The notes: generated by a model not told the origin, from the sequence alone. A DNA stretch of 64,000 bases from an uncultured Bacilli bacterium (GCA_934086935.1 CAKOIQ010000004.1:8501-72500); one strand, 5' to 3'. Shown: positions 53,971 through 62,272, numbered from the stretch's first letter. Program-made: numbers and translations.

Positions 53971-54782
53971 ATCCAGTGATATTTACAATCGGAAACTTTG
54001 AACTTAGATGCTACTCACTTTTAATGCTAATAGCTGTAATAACATGTTTATATTTAATTAAAAAAGAAGCAAATAGATTTAATATAAAACCCGATTTTAT
54101 CTTTAATATGTGTTTTTGGACAATAATATTCGGTTTCATCTGTGCTAGATTATACTATGTCATGTTCAATTGGAATTACTATTCAAAAAATATATCTGAG
54201 ATTTTACAAATATGGAAAGGCGGCTTAGCAATCCATGGTGGACTTATTGGTGGATTGCTAACTATATTTTTCTATACCAAAAGATATGGTACCAGAACAA
54301 TTAGATATACCGATTTTATATGTGTGCCATTACTATTAGGTCAAGCTATAGGTAGATGGGGTAATTTCTTTAATGGAGAAGCACATGGAGTTGCAACAAC
54401 ATTAGAACATTTACAAAAATTACATATACCAGAATTTATAATAAAAGGAATGAAAATAGAAGGAATCTATTATACACCAACTTTTTTATACGAATCATTA
54501 GCCTGTTTTATCTTATTTATATTATTTCTTTTCATAAGAAGAGGCCCATACAGAAAAGTTGGCACTATGACTGCATTATACTTGGTAGGATATGGAACCA
54601 TACGATTCTTTATTGAAGCAAGTAGAACAGATGCTTTAATGTTAGCAGGATTCAAAATAGCCCAAATAGTATCATTAACCATGATAGTTATAGGCATAGT
54701 AATGCTAATGATAAATAAAAGAAAAAGTAAATTTGAAGATTTATATAATGATAGTAACAACGTTGACAAAATCAACTTTTAG
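53967..54782 (+). CDS. lgt: Prolipoprotein diacylglyceryl transferase
   Basis: The 271-residue membrane enzyme has seven membrane segments, GGLAIHGGLIGG near residues 86-97, and the signature GRWGNFFNGEAHG near 130-142. It attaches diacylglycerol from phosphatidylglycerol to the lipobox cysteine, so it should process the lipoproteins seen in this window. Overlaps the YvlD-like gene by 4 nt; the usual neighbour hprK is absent. Confidence 0.97.
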   Translation: MNPVIFTIGNFELRCYSLLMLIAVITCLYLIKKEANRFNIKPDFIFNMCFWTIIFGFICARLYYVMFNWNYYSKNISEILQIWKGGLAIHGGLIGGLLTIFFYTKRYGTRTIRYTDFICVPLLLGQAIGRWGNFFNGEAHGVATTLEHLQKLHIPEFIIKGMKIEGIYYTPTFLYESLACFILFILFLFIRRGPYRKVGTMTALYLVGYGTIRFFIEASRTDALMLAGFKIAQIVSLTMIVIGIVMLMINKRKSKFEDLYNDSNNVDKINF

Positions 54783-54791
54783 GAGAATAAA

Positions 54792-55673
54792 ATGTATGAT
54801 TTAATAATAATAGGACTAGGTCCAGCCGGTATAAATGCCTGCATATATGCCAAAAGGAGTAACTTAAACGTTTTAGTTATCGAAAGAGGTATGCCAGGAG
54901 GTACACTTCATAATATAAAAGAAGTGGAAAACTACCTAGGTTATGAACATATTAACGGTTCAGATTTAGCAATGCAATTTTATAAACAATTTAAAGATTT
55001 AAAAATACCTATGGTAAATGAAGAAGTGCAAAATATCGAAATAGAAGATGACATAAAAATTATAAAGACTAGCCAAGGAATTTATAAATCCAAAGCCATA
55101 ATTATTGCAACTGGTAGAGGACCATTAAAACTAAATATATCTAATGAAACATTACCTGGTGTGAGTTATTGTACATTATGCGATGGAAGTTTATATAAAA
55201 ATAAAGTTGTCGCTTTATATAGCTCTAATCCAAGAGGCTTAGAAGATGCAATTTATTTATCAGGTTTAGTACAAAAATTATACTTAATAACCAACAAACC
55301 AAAATTATTAGGCTCAAAAGAATTAATTGAAAAGGTTAATTCATTGGAAAATATAGAAATATTTTTTAACCAAAATATCCATGAAATAAACGGTAATATA
55401 AAAATTGAAAGTATAAAACTAAATGAAATATCATTAAAAATTGACGGATTGTTTATAAACAATGAATATGGACCGATAACTTACTTTGTAAAAGATTTAG
55501 GCATTACAGATGAAAAAGGTTATATTCTAGTTGATTCCCATCAACAAACGCAAATTGCTGGTTTATTCGCGTGTGGTGATAATACAAAAAAAGAAATATA
55601 TCAAATCATTACAGCTGCAAGTGAAGGAGCCAGTGCTGCTATAAACGCATATAAATATATAAAAAACATATAA
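54792..55673 (+). CDS. Thioredoxin reductase-like flavoprotein lacking the NADPH motif
   Basis: The 293-residue protein keeps the FAD site ([11 protein letters not shown], residues 7-17), the redox pair CTLC (C127, C130), and the C-terminal [11 protein letters not shown] motif. But where thioredoxin reductases have the NADPH motif GGGDSA, this one reads [13 protein letters not shown] (about 141-153), and the HRR phosphate-binding site is missing. It resembles atypical reductases such as ferredoxin-dependent FFTR of clostridia, so the electron donor may be ferredoxin or another carrier. AGGAGAATAA precedes the ATG; it follows lgt at 9 nt. Confidence 0.78.
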   Translation: MYDLIIIGLGPAGINACIYAKRSNLNVLVIERGMPGGTLHNIKEVENYLGYEHINGSDLAMQFYKQFKDLKIPMVNEEVQNIEIEDDIKIIKTSQGIYKSKAIIIATGRGPLKLNISNETLPGVSYCTLCDGSLYKNKVVALYSSNPRGLEDAIYLSGLVQKLYLITNKPKLLGSKELIEKVNSLENIEIFFNQNIHEINGNIKIESIKLNEISLKIDGLFINNEYGPITYFVKDLGITDEKGYILVDSHQQTQIAGLFACGDNTKKEIYQIITAASEGASAAINAYKYIKNI

Positions 55674-55697
55674 AAGATACCAAGTGTATCTTTTTTT
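55672..55697 (+). terminator. Rho-independent terminator
   Basis: AAAAGATAC/GTATCTTTT with a T run after the thioredoxin reductase-like gene. Confidence 0.85.
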
Positions 55698-55741
55698 CAC
55701 ATTTATATAATTTAATACATAAAATATATAGAGGTGAAATA

Positions 55742-56542
55742 ATGAACGATTGTAATAATGAATTAGGTTGTTGCTATACTTTCTGTGCACCACCAGGCCC
55801 AACAGGCCCAACTGGTCCACAAGGTATTCAAGGACCACAAGGAATACAAGGAATTCAAGGAATTGCAGGAGCAACAGGTCCACAAGGTCTAGCAGGTGCA
55901 ACCGGAGCCACTGGTCCTCAAGGAGCAACAGGCCCAACCGGAGCAACAGGTCCACAAGGTCTAGCAGGTGCAACCGGAGCTACTGGTCCACAAGGAGCAA
56001 CAGGCCCAACCGGAGCAACAGGTCCACAAGGAGCAACAGGCCCAACTGGAGCTACTGGTCCACAAGGTCTAGCAGGTGCAACCGGAGCAACAGGTGCAAC
56101 CGGAGCCACTGGTCCTCAAGGAATAACAGGTGCAACCGGAGCTACTGGTCCTCAAGGAGCAACAGGTCCAACTGGAGCAACAGGTCCAACTGGAGCTACT
56201 GGTCCTCAAGGAATAACAGGTCCAACTGGAGATACTGGTCCCCAAGGAATAACAGGTCCAACTGGAGCCACTGGTCCTCAAGGAGTAACAGGCCCAACCG
56301 GAGCAACAGGACCAACCGGTCCAACTGGTGCCCAAGGTGAAGCAGGTGAAACACCAACTTTATCAATTGGAACAATATCAACTGGAGAACCAGGAACTCA
56401 AGCAACTGCATCTATAACCGGAACTGCTCCAAACTATTTCTTAAATTTAACAATTCCACAGGGTCCAACAGGTCCAACCGGTCCAACAGGTCCAACCGGT
56501 CCAACAGGTCCAACCGGTCCAACAGGTCCACAAGGAATATAA
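55742..56542 (+). CDS. Collagen-like glycine-triplet protein
   Basis: The 266-residue product has a short cysteine-rich head (Cys 4, 10, 11, 15), then about 60 uninterrupted G-x-y triplets (GATGPQ, GPTGAT, GIQ; residues 18 to about 203) rich in Thr and Pro, a non-collagen insert (about 204-240; [10 protein letters not shown] and NYFLNLTIP) common in bacterial collagen-like proteins, and a final GPTGPT run. No signal peptide is visible and no BclA-type C-terminal trimer domain is present. The triple helix should be stable through Pro and possibly glycosylated Thr. In spore formers such proteins coat the exosporium. The DNA is a direct-repeat array of 9 and 18 nt units. GAGGTGAAATA precedes the ATG, and a glycosyltransferase follows at 5 nt. 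Confidence 0.86.
   Translation: MNDCNNELGCCYTFCAPPGPTGPTGPQGIQGPQGIQGIQGIAGATGPQGLAGATGATGPQGATGPTGATGPQGLAGATGATGPQGATGPTGATGPQGATGPTGATGPQGLAGATGATGATGATGPQGITGATGATGPQGATGPTGATGPTGATGPQGITGPTGDTGPQGITGPTGATGPQGVTGPTGATGPTGPTGAQGEAGETPTLSIGTISTGEPGTQATASITGTAPNYFLNLTIPQGPTGPTGPTGPTGPTGPTGPTGPQGI
55790..56340 (+). repeat. Direct-repeat array within the collagen-like gene
   Basis: Units of 9 and 18 nt such as GGAGCAACAGGTCCA are repeated with small changes, encoding the G-x-y triplets. Such arrays expand and contract by slippage. The composition is richer in G and C than the surrounding genome. Confidence 0.85.
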
Positions 56543-56547
56543 AATAG

Positions 56548-57618
56548 ATGAAAATAATAGTATATGCTATTACTAAAAATGAGTCTAAGTTTATAGAGCG
56601 TTGGTATAATTCTATGAAAGAAGCAGATGATATCTATGTATTAGATACCGGATCTTCTGACAATACAGTTGAATTATTAAAAAAATTAAATGTGCATGTA
56701 AAGCAAGAAATCATAAATCCATGGAGATTTGATGTTGCTAGAAATAAATCTCTAGAAATGGTTCCTGATGATGTTGACATCTGTGTCTGTACAGATTTAG
56801 ATGAAATATTTGCACCGGGTTGGCGTAAACAACTTGAAGAAAACTTTAAAAATGCCAATAGATGCCGTTACAATTATATTTGGTCTTTTGACAAGTATGG
56901 GAATCCCGCTGTTAATTTCTATCAAGAAAAAATTCACTCACGTAAAGGTTATACCTGGGTTAATCCAGTTCACGAAGTATTAAAATGTTCACTTAATGGT
57001 GAAAAAATTGTAACCTTAGATGGAATAACATTAAAACATTATCCTGATAGTACTAAATCTAGATCTAGTTACTTGCCACTTCTAGAACTTGCTGTCAAAG
57101 AAGACCCTAACAATGATCGCAACATGCATTATCTCGGTAGAGAATACATGTTTTATGAAAAATATGAAGAAGCAATTAAAACTTTAAAGAAACATCTATC
57201 AATGCCTACAAGTACATGGGATGAAGAAAGATGTGCTTCTGAAAGATTTATATCAAGATGTTACACAATGCTTAATAATTTACCTGAAGCTTTAAAACAT
57301 GCTTTAAGATCAATTAGTGAATGTTCCACTAAAAGAGAATCTTATTTTGAAACTGCTTATGTGTATTATCTTATGAAGAATTATAAAGCATCTAAATCTT
57401 ATCTACTCATGTGTTTAAATCAAAATAATAATAATAAGTCATATATTAATGATCCAGCTTGTTATAATGGCACTGTAGAAGATTTATTAAGTGTTTGTGA
57501 ATATTATTTAGGTAATTACAAAACGTCTCTTAAATGGTCTGAAAAGGCCCTAAAACTAGATCCAGAAAATCTAAGAATAATTAATAATAAAGAGTTAATA
57601 TTAAAAAAAATATATTAA
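56548..57618 (+). CDS. Family 2 glycosyltransferase with TPR-like C-terminus
   Basis: The 356-residue protein has an N-terminal GT-A fold of glycosyltransferase family 2 (about 1-190): [26 protein letters not shown], and a DLDE metal motif in [12 protein letters not shown] near residues 80-91. The rest has TPR-like helices (e.g. [23 protein letters not shown], about 193-215), as in SunS-type transferases that glycosylate peptides. It starts 5 nt after the collagen-like gene and ends at a strong terminator, so it is probably the transferase that decorates that protein's Thr residues. Substrate sugar is unknown. Confidence 0.75.
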   Translation: MKIIVYAITKNESKFIERWYNSMKEADDIYVLDTGSSDNTVELLKKLNVHVKQEIINPWRFDVARNKSLEMVPDDVDICVCTDLDEIFAPGWRKQLEENFKNANRCRYNYIWSFDKYGNPAVNFYQEKIHSRKGYTWVNPVHEVLKCSLNGEKIVTLDGITLKHYPDSTKSRSSYLPLLELAVKEDPNNDRNMHYLGREYMFYEKYEEAIKTLKKHLSMPTSTWDEERCASERFISRCYTMLNNLPEALKHALRSISECSTKRESYFETAYVYYLMKNYKASKSYLLMCLNQNNNNKSYINDPACYNGTVEDLLSVCEYYLGNYKTSLKWSEKALKLDPENLRIINNKELILKKIY

Positions 57619-57630
57619 CTCTTTTATTTT
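57588..57630 (+). terminator. Strong Rho-independent terminator
   Basis: AAAGAGTTAATAT/ATATTAACTCTTT overlapping the glycosyltransferase stop, then T-rich tail. Confidence 0.88.
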
Positions 57631-57656
57631 ACTTTTAATTAAAAATGTGTTATATT
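57628..57656 (+). promoter_or_regulatory. Promoter of mrnC-rlmB-sigH
   Basis: TTTACT, 17 nt, TATATT with upstream TGt. The -35 lies in the previous terminator's T tract. Transcription should start near 57663, just before the coding start. Confidence 0.6.
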
Positions 57657-57671
57657 TTTCCCGTGATGACT

Positions 57672-58022
57672 ATGCAAAACTTAATAATGGCATACCTTGG
57701 AGATGCAGTTTACGAATTATATATAAGAGAATTTTTAATATCAAAGGGAATCTCTAATGTAAATGATTTACAAAAAGAATCTTTAAAATATGTTTCAGCA
57801 ACATCTCAAAGAAATATACTAGAAAAATTAATAAATAATAACTATCTAACTGAAGAAGAATTAGAAATAATTCGAAAAGGACGAAATGCTTCTAGCCACA
57901 AAAGTAAATCAACAGATATAGTTACATATCATAAATCAACAGGATTTGAATGCCTAATTGGCTATTTATATCAAAATAATAAAAAACGTTTAGACGAAAT
58001 AATGAAAGGAATCTTAATATGA
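57672..58022 (+). CDS. mrnC: Mini-ribonuclease III
   Basis: The 116-residue protein is the stand-alone RNase III catalytic fold that matures 23S rRNA: MAYLGDAVYELYIREF has the catalytic Asp, and RKGRNASSHKSKS near 73-85 the second signature. I place the start at ATG 57672 because the promoter -10 (57651-57656) implies transcription from about 57663; the in-frame ATG 57645 lies upstream of that, and ATG 57666 is an alternative that would be near-leaderless. Gene order mrnC-rlmB-sigH-secE-nusG follows Firmicutes. Confidence 0.88.
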   Translation: MQNLIMAYLGDAVYELYIREFLISKGISNVNDLQKESLKYVSATSQRNILEKLINNNYLTEEELEIIRKGRNASSHKSKSTDIVTYHKSTGFECLIGYLYQNNKKRLDEIMKGILI

Positions 58023-58690
58023 GAGTATGTGGAAAAAATGTTTTCAATGAAACCGATAAAAGTAAAATAAAAAAAGTATATCTTAGTTCTAACTTTAAAG
58101 ATCAAGAAATTATTCAAACTATCAAAAAATATAACTTAAAATATGTTAATACTGACCCTAAAGTATTAGATAAAATGTTACCAAACAATCAAGGCATTAT
58201 TATTGAGATATATGATTACGTATATGGAACTTTAGATGATATAACTGATGATACTTTTGTAGTAATGTTAGATCATCTAGAAGATCCTCATAACTTTGGA
58301 GCAATTATTCGTTCATGTGAAGCTAAAGGTATTAAAAATATAATTATTCCTAAAGACCGTTCTGTACTAGTTAATGAAACTGTTATGAAAACCAGCACTG
58401 GCGCTATCTCAAGAGTAAACATCATAATGGTCAATAATTTAGTAAACGCTATTAACAAATTAAAAGAAAAAGGCTTCTTTGTTTATGCTGCTGAATCTGA
58501 TGGAGAAGATTATCGTAAAGTTTCTTACGCTGATAAAGTATGTTTAATTATTGGCTCAGAAGGATTCGGAGTAAGTCAATTAGTAAAAAAGAATAGTGAT
58601 TTAATTATAAGTATCCCAATGCAAGGTAAAGTAAATTCATTAAATGCTTCCGTTTCAGCTGGTATATTAATCTTTGGAATAGGTGAATAA
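58019..58690 (+). CDS. rlmB: 23S rRNA 2'-O-methyltransferase, RlmB/TrmH family
   Basis: The 223-residue SpoU-type SPOUT enzyme has an L30e-like N-terminal part and the SAM knot with DHLEDPHNFGAIIRSCEA near residues 80-97, IGSEGFG near 180-186 and the C-terminal LNASVSAGILIF. It methylates the ribose of a 23S rRNA guanosine by family precedent. Starts by a 4-nt overlap with mrnC. yacP, next in B. subtilis, is missing. Confidence 0.9.
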   Translation: MRVCGKNVFNETDKSKIKKVYLSSNFKDQEIIQTIKKYNLKYVNTDPKVLDKMLPNNQGIIIEIYDYVYGTLDDITDDTFVVMLDHLEDPHNFGAIIRSCEAKGIKNIIIPKDRSVLVNETVMKTSTGAISRVNIIMVNNLVNAINKLKEKGFFVYAAESDGEDYRKVSYADKVCLIIGSEGFGVSQLVKKNSDLIISIPMQGKVNSLNASVSAGILIFGIGE

Positions 58691-59283
58691 TGGAATTTAA
58701 TGATGAAAAATTAATTACCATGTTTTCAGAAAATGATGAAGATGCCAAAAACACTTTATATGATAAGTATAGTTATATAATTTCTATAATTATATCTAAA
58801 TACAAAAGAACAATATATGCGTTAGGAATTGATATATCAGAAGTTAAACAAGAAGCAATGTTAGCTTTTACAGATGCTCTAATTAAATATTCATCAGATA
58901 AAAGCACATCTCTTCCAACTTTTATTTCTTTAGTAGTTGAACGAAAAATTCAAAATTGTATTCGCAAAGCTGAAACAACAAAAAACAAAGTTAACACTGA
59001 AGCCTATAGTCTAGAGGCAGAATATGAAGCATTTAAAAGACCTTTAGAAGAAATATTAGGCGATAGTTCCCTAGATCCTTTACATAAAATGGAAAGCGAA
59101 GAAAGATTAGAAGAATTAACTAAAAAAATAAATGATGATTTATCACCATTTGAAAAAGACGTTTATGAATTAGTTATTAATGGTTTTGGATATCAAGATA
59201 TCGCTAAGATATTAAATAAAGAACCTAAACAAATAGATAATACTATTCAAAGAATACGCAATAAGATAAAAGATTTATTATGA
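58690..59283 (+). CDS. sigH: Sigma-70 family factor, SigH-like
   Basis: The 197-residue protein has a region 2-like part (about 25-85, with IDISEVKQEAMLAFTDALIKY) and a region 4 helix-turn-helix (about 150-195, FEKDVYELVINGFGYQDIAKIL). Position between rlmB and secE is that of sigH (spo0H) in Firmicutes, which drives entry into sporulation and competence. Sequence divergence leaves room for another role, so the name rests mostly on position. It shares one base with rlmB's stop. A hairpin terminator overlaps its end. Confidence 0.75.
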   Translation: MEFNDEKLITMFSENDEDAKNTLYDKYSYIISIIISKYKRTIYALGIDISEVKQEAMLAFTDALIKYSSDKSTSLPTFISLVVERKIQNCIRKAETTKNKVNTEAYSLEAEYEAFKRPLEEILGDSSLDPLHKMESEERLEELTKKINDDLSPFEKDVYELVINGFGYQDIAKILNKEPKQIDNTIQRIRNKIKDLL

Positions 59284-59302
59284 TAAGTAATAAATCTTTT
59301 TA
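59268..59302 (+). terminator. Rho-independent terminator
   Basis: AAAAGATTTATTA/TAATAAATCTTTT overlapping the sigH-like stop. Confidence 0.88.
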
Positions 59303-59303
59303 C

Positions 59304-59332
59304 TTGATTTATAATAATAAATGTGTTATATT
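59304..59332 (+). promoter_or_regulatory. secE-nusG promoter
   Basis: TTGATT, 17 nt, TATATT with upstream TGt, the same TGTGTTATATT core as at 57646. The short hairpin-like GCAC...GTGT with T6 at 59341-59357 just after it may be an attenuator, but the stem is only 4 pairs. Confidence 0.6.
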
Positions 59333-59385
59333 ACATTTAAGCACGAAACGGTGTTTTTTATTTGAAAAAAAATGAGGTGTAAAAA

Positions 59386-59652
59386 ATGGCAAAAACTAAA
59401 GAAGAAACTAAAAAAAGCGAACCTAAAAAAGTTCAAAAGAAAAATGTGAAAAAAAGCAAAAAAACGGTTACTCCTAAGAAATCATTTTCTAAAGAAGTAA
59501 AAACTGAGTTAAAAAAGGTTAAATGGCCAAGTAAAGAAGAAATGCTTAAATATAGCATTGCTACTTTAGCATTTATAATTATATTTGGTTTATACTTTTA
59601 CGGTCTAGATGCATTATTCGCATGGATTAGTTCATTAGTAAAGGGGTTATAA
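59386..59652 (+). CDS. secE: Preprotein translocase subunit SecE
   Basis: The 88-residue protein has a lysine-rich extension (residues 1-30) before the conserved FSKEVKTELKKVKWPSKEEMLKYS and one C-terminal membrane segment (about 60-80). It forms the SecYEG channel. The rpmG gene that precedes secE in B. subtilis is absent; a leader lies there instead. GAGGTGTAAAAA precedes the ATG. Confidence 0.95.
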   Translation: MAKTKEETKKSEPKKVQKKNVKKSKKTVTPKKSFSKEVKTELKKVKWPSKEEMLKYSIATLAFIIIFGLYFYGLDALFAWISSLVKGL

Positions 59653-59655
59653 TAA

Positions 59656-60195
59656 ATGGAAAAAGAATGGTATGTTGTTAACACATATAGTGGACACGAA
59701 TCAAAAGTTAAAGAAAAATTAGAAATGCGTACAGAATCAATGGGATTTCAAGATTATATCTTTAGAATTATTATCCCAGAGGAAACTGTTAAAGAAACAA
59801 TGAAAGATGGAAGCATTAAAGAAAAAACTAAAAAAATGTTTCCTGGATATATTTTAGTAGAAATGATTATGACAGATGAAGCATGGTATATTGTAAGAAA
59901 TACACCAGGAGTAACTGGCTTCATCGGATCAAGTGGAAAAGGTGCTAAACCAACTCCATTAAAGCCTCAAGAAATAGATAAAATATTAGCTAATATGGGA
60001 ATGACAAGAATGGATGTTGATAAAGAATTAACTGTTGGAACAAGAGTTTCAATTGTTGATGGACCATTCAAAGGTATGGAAGGTGTTATTGATAATCTTG
60101 ATATTGAAAATAGTAGATTAACCGTTTTAATTGACCTATTCGGACAAGAAACACCTGTTGAAGTAGAACTATTCCAAGTATCAGCAATTAAATAA
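59656..60195 (+). CDS. nusG: Transcription termination/antitermination protein NusG
   Basis: The 179-residue protein starts KEWYVVNTYSGHE, has the NGN domain and a C-terminal KOW domain with VSIVDGPFKGMEGVID near 133-148. It binds RNA polymerase and, in Bacilli, promotes pausing and couples to ribosomes. 3 nt after secE. Confidence 0.98.
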   Translation: MEKEWYVVNTYSGHESKVKEKLEMRTESMGFQDYIFRIIIPEETVKETMKDGSIKEKTKKMFPGYILVEMIMTDEAWYIVRNTPGVTGFIGSSGKGAKPTPLKPQEIDKILANMGMTRMDVDKELTVGTRVSIVDGPFKGMEGVIDNLDIENSRLTVLIDLFGQETPVEVELFQVSAIK

Positions 60196-60225
60196 AGTTT
60201 AATGGTTCTCATTAAACTTTTTTTA
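60194..60225 (+). terminator. Rho-independent terminator
   Basis: AAAGTTTAAT/ATTAAACTTT with a T run after nusG. Confidence 0.88.
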
Positions 60226-60254
60226 TGTTAATATAATTATAACGGAGGTGTATA

Positions 60255-60674
60255 ATGAGAAACAAATCCGTATTGACGTTAATGTTTAATATATATGGTA
60301 AACCTAAAATAGATTGGATGGGTTACGGAGTAACACCAGATAATACTTTAACATATCATCACATTATTAAAGTAGAAGATGGTGGCGATGCAAGCATTGA
60401 AAATGGAGCAATTTTAACTTCAAGAGCTCATTCGAGACTACATTCAATTGAAGTGTTAGATCCAAAATTATATGAAGAATATCAATATTGGTTTCGTTTA
60501 ATAAATGACATGCAATGTCCTCCAACCTTTGAAGTAATGCAAATAATGTATAATTTAAAAGATAGATTAGAATATGATATTTCCAATAAAAAACAAATAA
60601 AAGAACAAAATAGAAGTTTAGTAATGAAACCCAAAGAAAAAAATCCTAATAAAAAATCCCCAAATAATACTTGA
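60255..60674 (+). CDS. HNH-like protein inserted between nusG and rplK
   Basis: The 139-residue protein has LTYHHIIKVEDGGDASIENGAIL (about 31-53) followed by RAHSRLHSIE, i.e. the HH...GG...N...H..LH layout of HNH nuclease domains, without the zinc cysteines of many. A lysine-rich tail ends it. Related proteins occur in Firmicutes near various genes. Whether it cuts DNA is not known. ACGGAGGTGTAT precedes the ATG; it has a terminator before and the rplK promoter after, so it is a separate unit inside a normally fixed gene order. Confidence 0.65.
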   Translation: MRNKSVLTLMFNIYGKPKIDWMGYGVTPDNTLTYHHIIKVEDGGDASIENGAILTSRAHSRLHSIEVLDPKLYEEYQYWFRLINDMQCPPTFEVMQIMYNLKDRLEYDISNKKQIKEQNRSLVMKPKEKNPNKKSPNNT

Positions 60675-60699
60675 AAACCTAGTAAAGTTGTGATATTAT
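60671..60699 (+). promoter_or_regulatory. rplK-rplA promoter overlapping the HNH stop codon
   Basis: TTGAAA, 17 nt, TATTAT, with TGa before the -10. The -35 contains the TGA stop of the HNH-like gene. Confidence 0.75.
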
Positions 60700-60734
60700 C
60701 TTAACTGCAATTATATATTTTTTATATAAATGCA

Positions 60735-60769
60735 AGTGGAGGGGAATGCGGATTAGCCCATATACCACT
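60735..60769 (+). ncRNA. Probable L1-binding leader before rplK
   Basis: AGTGG/CCACT closes a structure with GGAGGGG and GCCC-ATATA segments on the two sides, like the internal loop recognised by ribosomal protein L1 in rplK-rplA leaders. The call rests on this resemblance and on position; it has not been tested against a covariance model. Confidence 0.5.
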
Positions 60770-60798
60770 AAGCGAAAATATGAAAGGATGTGTTTTTC

Positions 60799-61386
60799 GT
60801 GGCAAAAGAAGTCGTAAAAAGAATTAAATTACAAATTCCTGCTGGTAAAGCTACACCTGCACCACCAGTTGGTACAGTTTTAGGCCCTGCTGGAATTAAT
60901 TTACAAGAGTTCTGTACAAAATTTAATGATGCTTCTAAAGATAAGATGGGAGATATTCTACCTGTAGATATTTCTATTTATGATGATCGTTCATTCGATT
61001 TTGTATTAAAAACTCCACCAGCTGCATTCTTATTAAAGAAAGCTGCCAAAATTCAAAAAGCATCTAAAAAAGGTGCTAACGAAGTAGTAGCAACTATTAC
61101 ACAAGATGAATTACGTAAGATTGCAGAAATGAAAATGCCAGATCTTAACGCTTATACTATTGAAGCAGCAATGAGTATCATTGAAGGAACTGCTCGTAAC
61201 ATGGGTATAGCTGTTAAAGGTTTAAATGATGCCGAATTAGCAGAACAAGCTAAAGAAGCAGCTGAAGAAGAAAGAGAAATGGCAAAAAGAGACGCTGAAC
61301 TTGCAGAAATGGAAGAATCAATTGCAAAAACTTCTACTGAAGTTGAAGTTATTGGCGAAAATAAAGAAGAAAAAGAAGAAAATTAA
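60799..61386 (+). CDS. rplK: 50S ribosomal protein L11 with a long acidic C-terminal extension
   Basis: The first about 140 residues are normal L11: [30 protein letters not shown], and the C-terminal rRNA-binding GTARNMGI. A further 55 residues, rich in Glu, Ala and Lys (e.g. [19 protein letters not shown]), extend the usual 141-residue protein to 195. They look helical and strongly charged. AAAGGA 10 nt upstream favours the GTG start at 60799; the earlier in-frame GTG is only 1 nt from that site. rplA follows. The role of the tail is unknown. Confidence 0.93.
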   Translation: MAKEVVKRIKLQIPAGKATPAPPVGTVLGPAGINLQEFCTKFNDASKDKMGDILPVDISIYDDRSFDFVLKTPPAAFLLKKAAKIQKASKKGANEVVATITQDELRKIAEMKMPDLNAYTIEAAMSIIEGTARNMGIAVKGLNDAELAEQAKEAAEEEREMAKRDAELAEMEESIAKTSTEVEVIGENKEEKEEN

Positions 61387-61421
61387 TTATCCGCAATTAA
61401 CCACGATTGGAGGGAAATATA

Positions 61422-62120
61422 ATGAAAAAACTAGGAAAGAAATATGTGGAAGCTTCTAGCAAAGTTGATAAAACTAAAGTTTATGACTTAGCCGAAGCAA
61501 TAGAATTAGTAAAAAATACAAGTATTACTAAATTCGATAGCTCTGTTGAAGTAGCTATGAACCTTAATATTGATACTAAAAAATCAGATCAACAATTAAG
61601 AGGTTCAATCGTACTACCTAACGGAACAGGTAAATCAAAAAAAATCTTAGTTCTAGCAAAAGGTGCTGCTGCTACTGAAGCAAAAGAAGCAGGTGCTGAC
61701 TTCGTTGGAGATCAAGATTTAATTGATAAAATTTCTAATGAAAACTGGTTTGATTATGATGTAATTATTGCTACACCAGAAATGATGCCAGCTTTAGGTA
61801 AAATTGGTAAAGTTTTAGGACCAAAAGGATTAATGCCTAACCCTAAAACTGGAACAGTAACAACAACTCCTGCTAAAGCAGTAGAAGATGTTAAAAAAGG
61901 TATGGTAGAATACCGTGCTGATTCATTAGGAAACATTCACGGAGTAATTGGTAAAGTTTCATTCAATGAAAAAGCTTTACAAGAAAACTTAACATATTTT
62001 GTAAATACAATTTTAAAGAATAAACCTAAAACAGTTAAGGGAACATTCGTAAAAAGTATTTCAATTTGTACAACTATGGGTCCTGGAATTAAACTAAATA
62101 TAAATTCTTTTGACAAATAG
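61422..62120 (+). CDS. rplA: 50S ribosomal protein L1
   Basis: The 232-residue protein has the two-domain L1 fold with KKYVEASSKVDKTKVYDLAEAIELV at the start, TPEMMPALGKIGKVLGPKGLMPNPKTGTVT near 125-155, and the C-terminal SISICTTMGPG. L1 binds 23S rRNA at the exit site and represses its own operon. TTGGAGGGAAATATA before ATG 61422 gives the ribosome site; the in-frame TTG at 61407 is part of it. Confidence 0.97.
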   Translation: MKKLGKKYVEASSKVDKTKVYDLAEAIELVKNTSITKFDSSVEVAMNLNIDTKKSDQQLRGSIVLPNGTGKSKKILVLAKGAAATEAKEAGADFVGDQDLIDKISNENWFDYDVIIATPEMMPALGKIGKVLGPKGLMPNPKTGTVTTTPAKAVEDVKKGMVEYRADSLGNIHGVIGKVSFNEKALQENLTYFVNTILKNKPKTVKGTFVKSISICTTMGPGIKLNINSFDK

Positions 62121-62138
62121 TAAAATATGTAGTATATT
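62110..62138 (+). promoter_or_regulatory. rplJ-rplL promoter
   Basis: TTGACA, 17 nt, TATATT, overlapping the end of rplA. Confidence 0.75.
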
Positions 62139-62149
62139 AAATTCGTTAA

Positions 62150-62250
62150 AAAAACTTTTTATCCGAAGAAAGCAGGGGCAAAAGCTTAATAATCCTGCCG
62201 AGGAAAGCATAGAAAACAACTATAACTTTCCTCATGGAAAGTTTTTTTAT
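62150..62250 (+). ncRNA. Ribosomal L10 leader
   Basis: The leader has GAAAGCAGGGGC, GCTTAATAATCCTGCCGAGG and the surrounding segments of the L10 leader family (RF00557), which binds the L10-L12 complex, followed by an attenuator AACTTTCC/GGAAAGTT with T7 at 62224-62248. Excess L10(L12) should favour premature stop before rplJ. Confidence 0.85.
62224..62248 (+). terminator. Attenuator terminator in the L10 leader
   Basis: AACTTTCC/GGAAAGTT followed by T7, 24 nt before rplJ. Confidence 0.8.
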
Positions 62251-62272
62251 AAAAAAACAAAGGAGGAAGAAT

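Noticed and set aside
55768..56340. Long ORFs in the other frames and strand of the collagen-like gene
   Set aside because: They are read from the same repeat array, have no ribosome site and give low-complexity sequences; they are shadows.
55790..56340. CRISPR array
   Set aside because: Repeats are 9 and 18 nt coding units in frame with G-x-y triplets, with no spacers and no cas genes.
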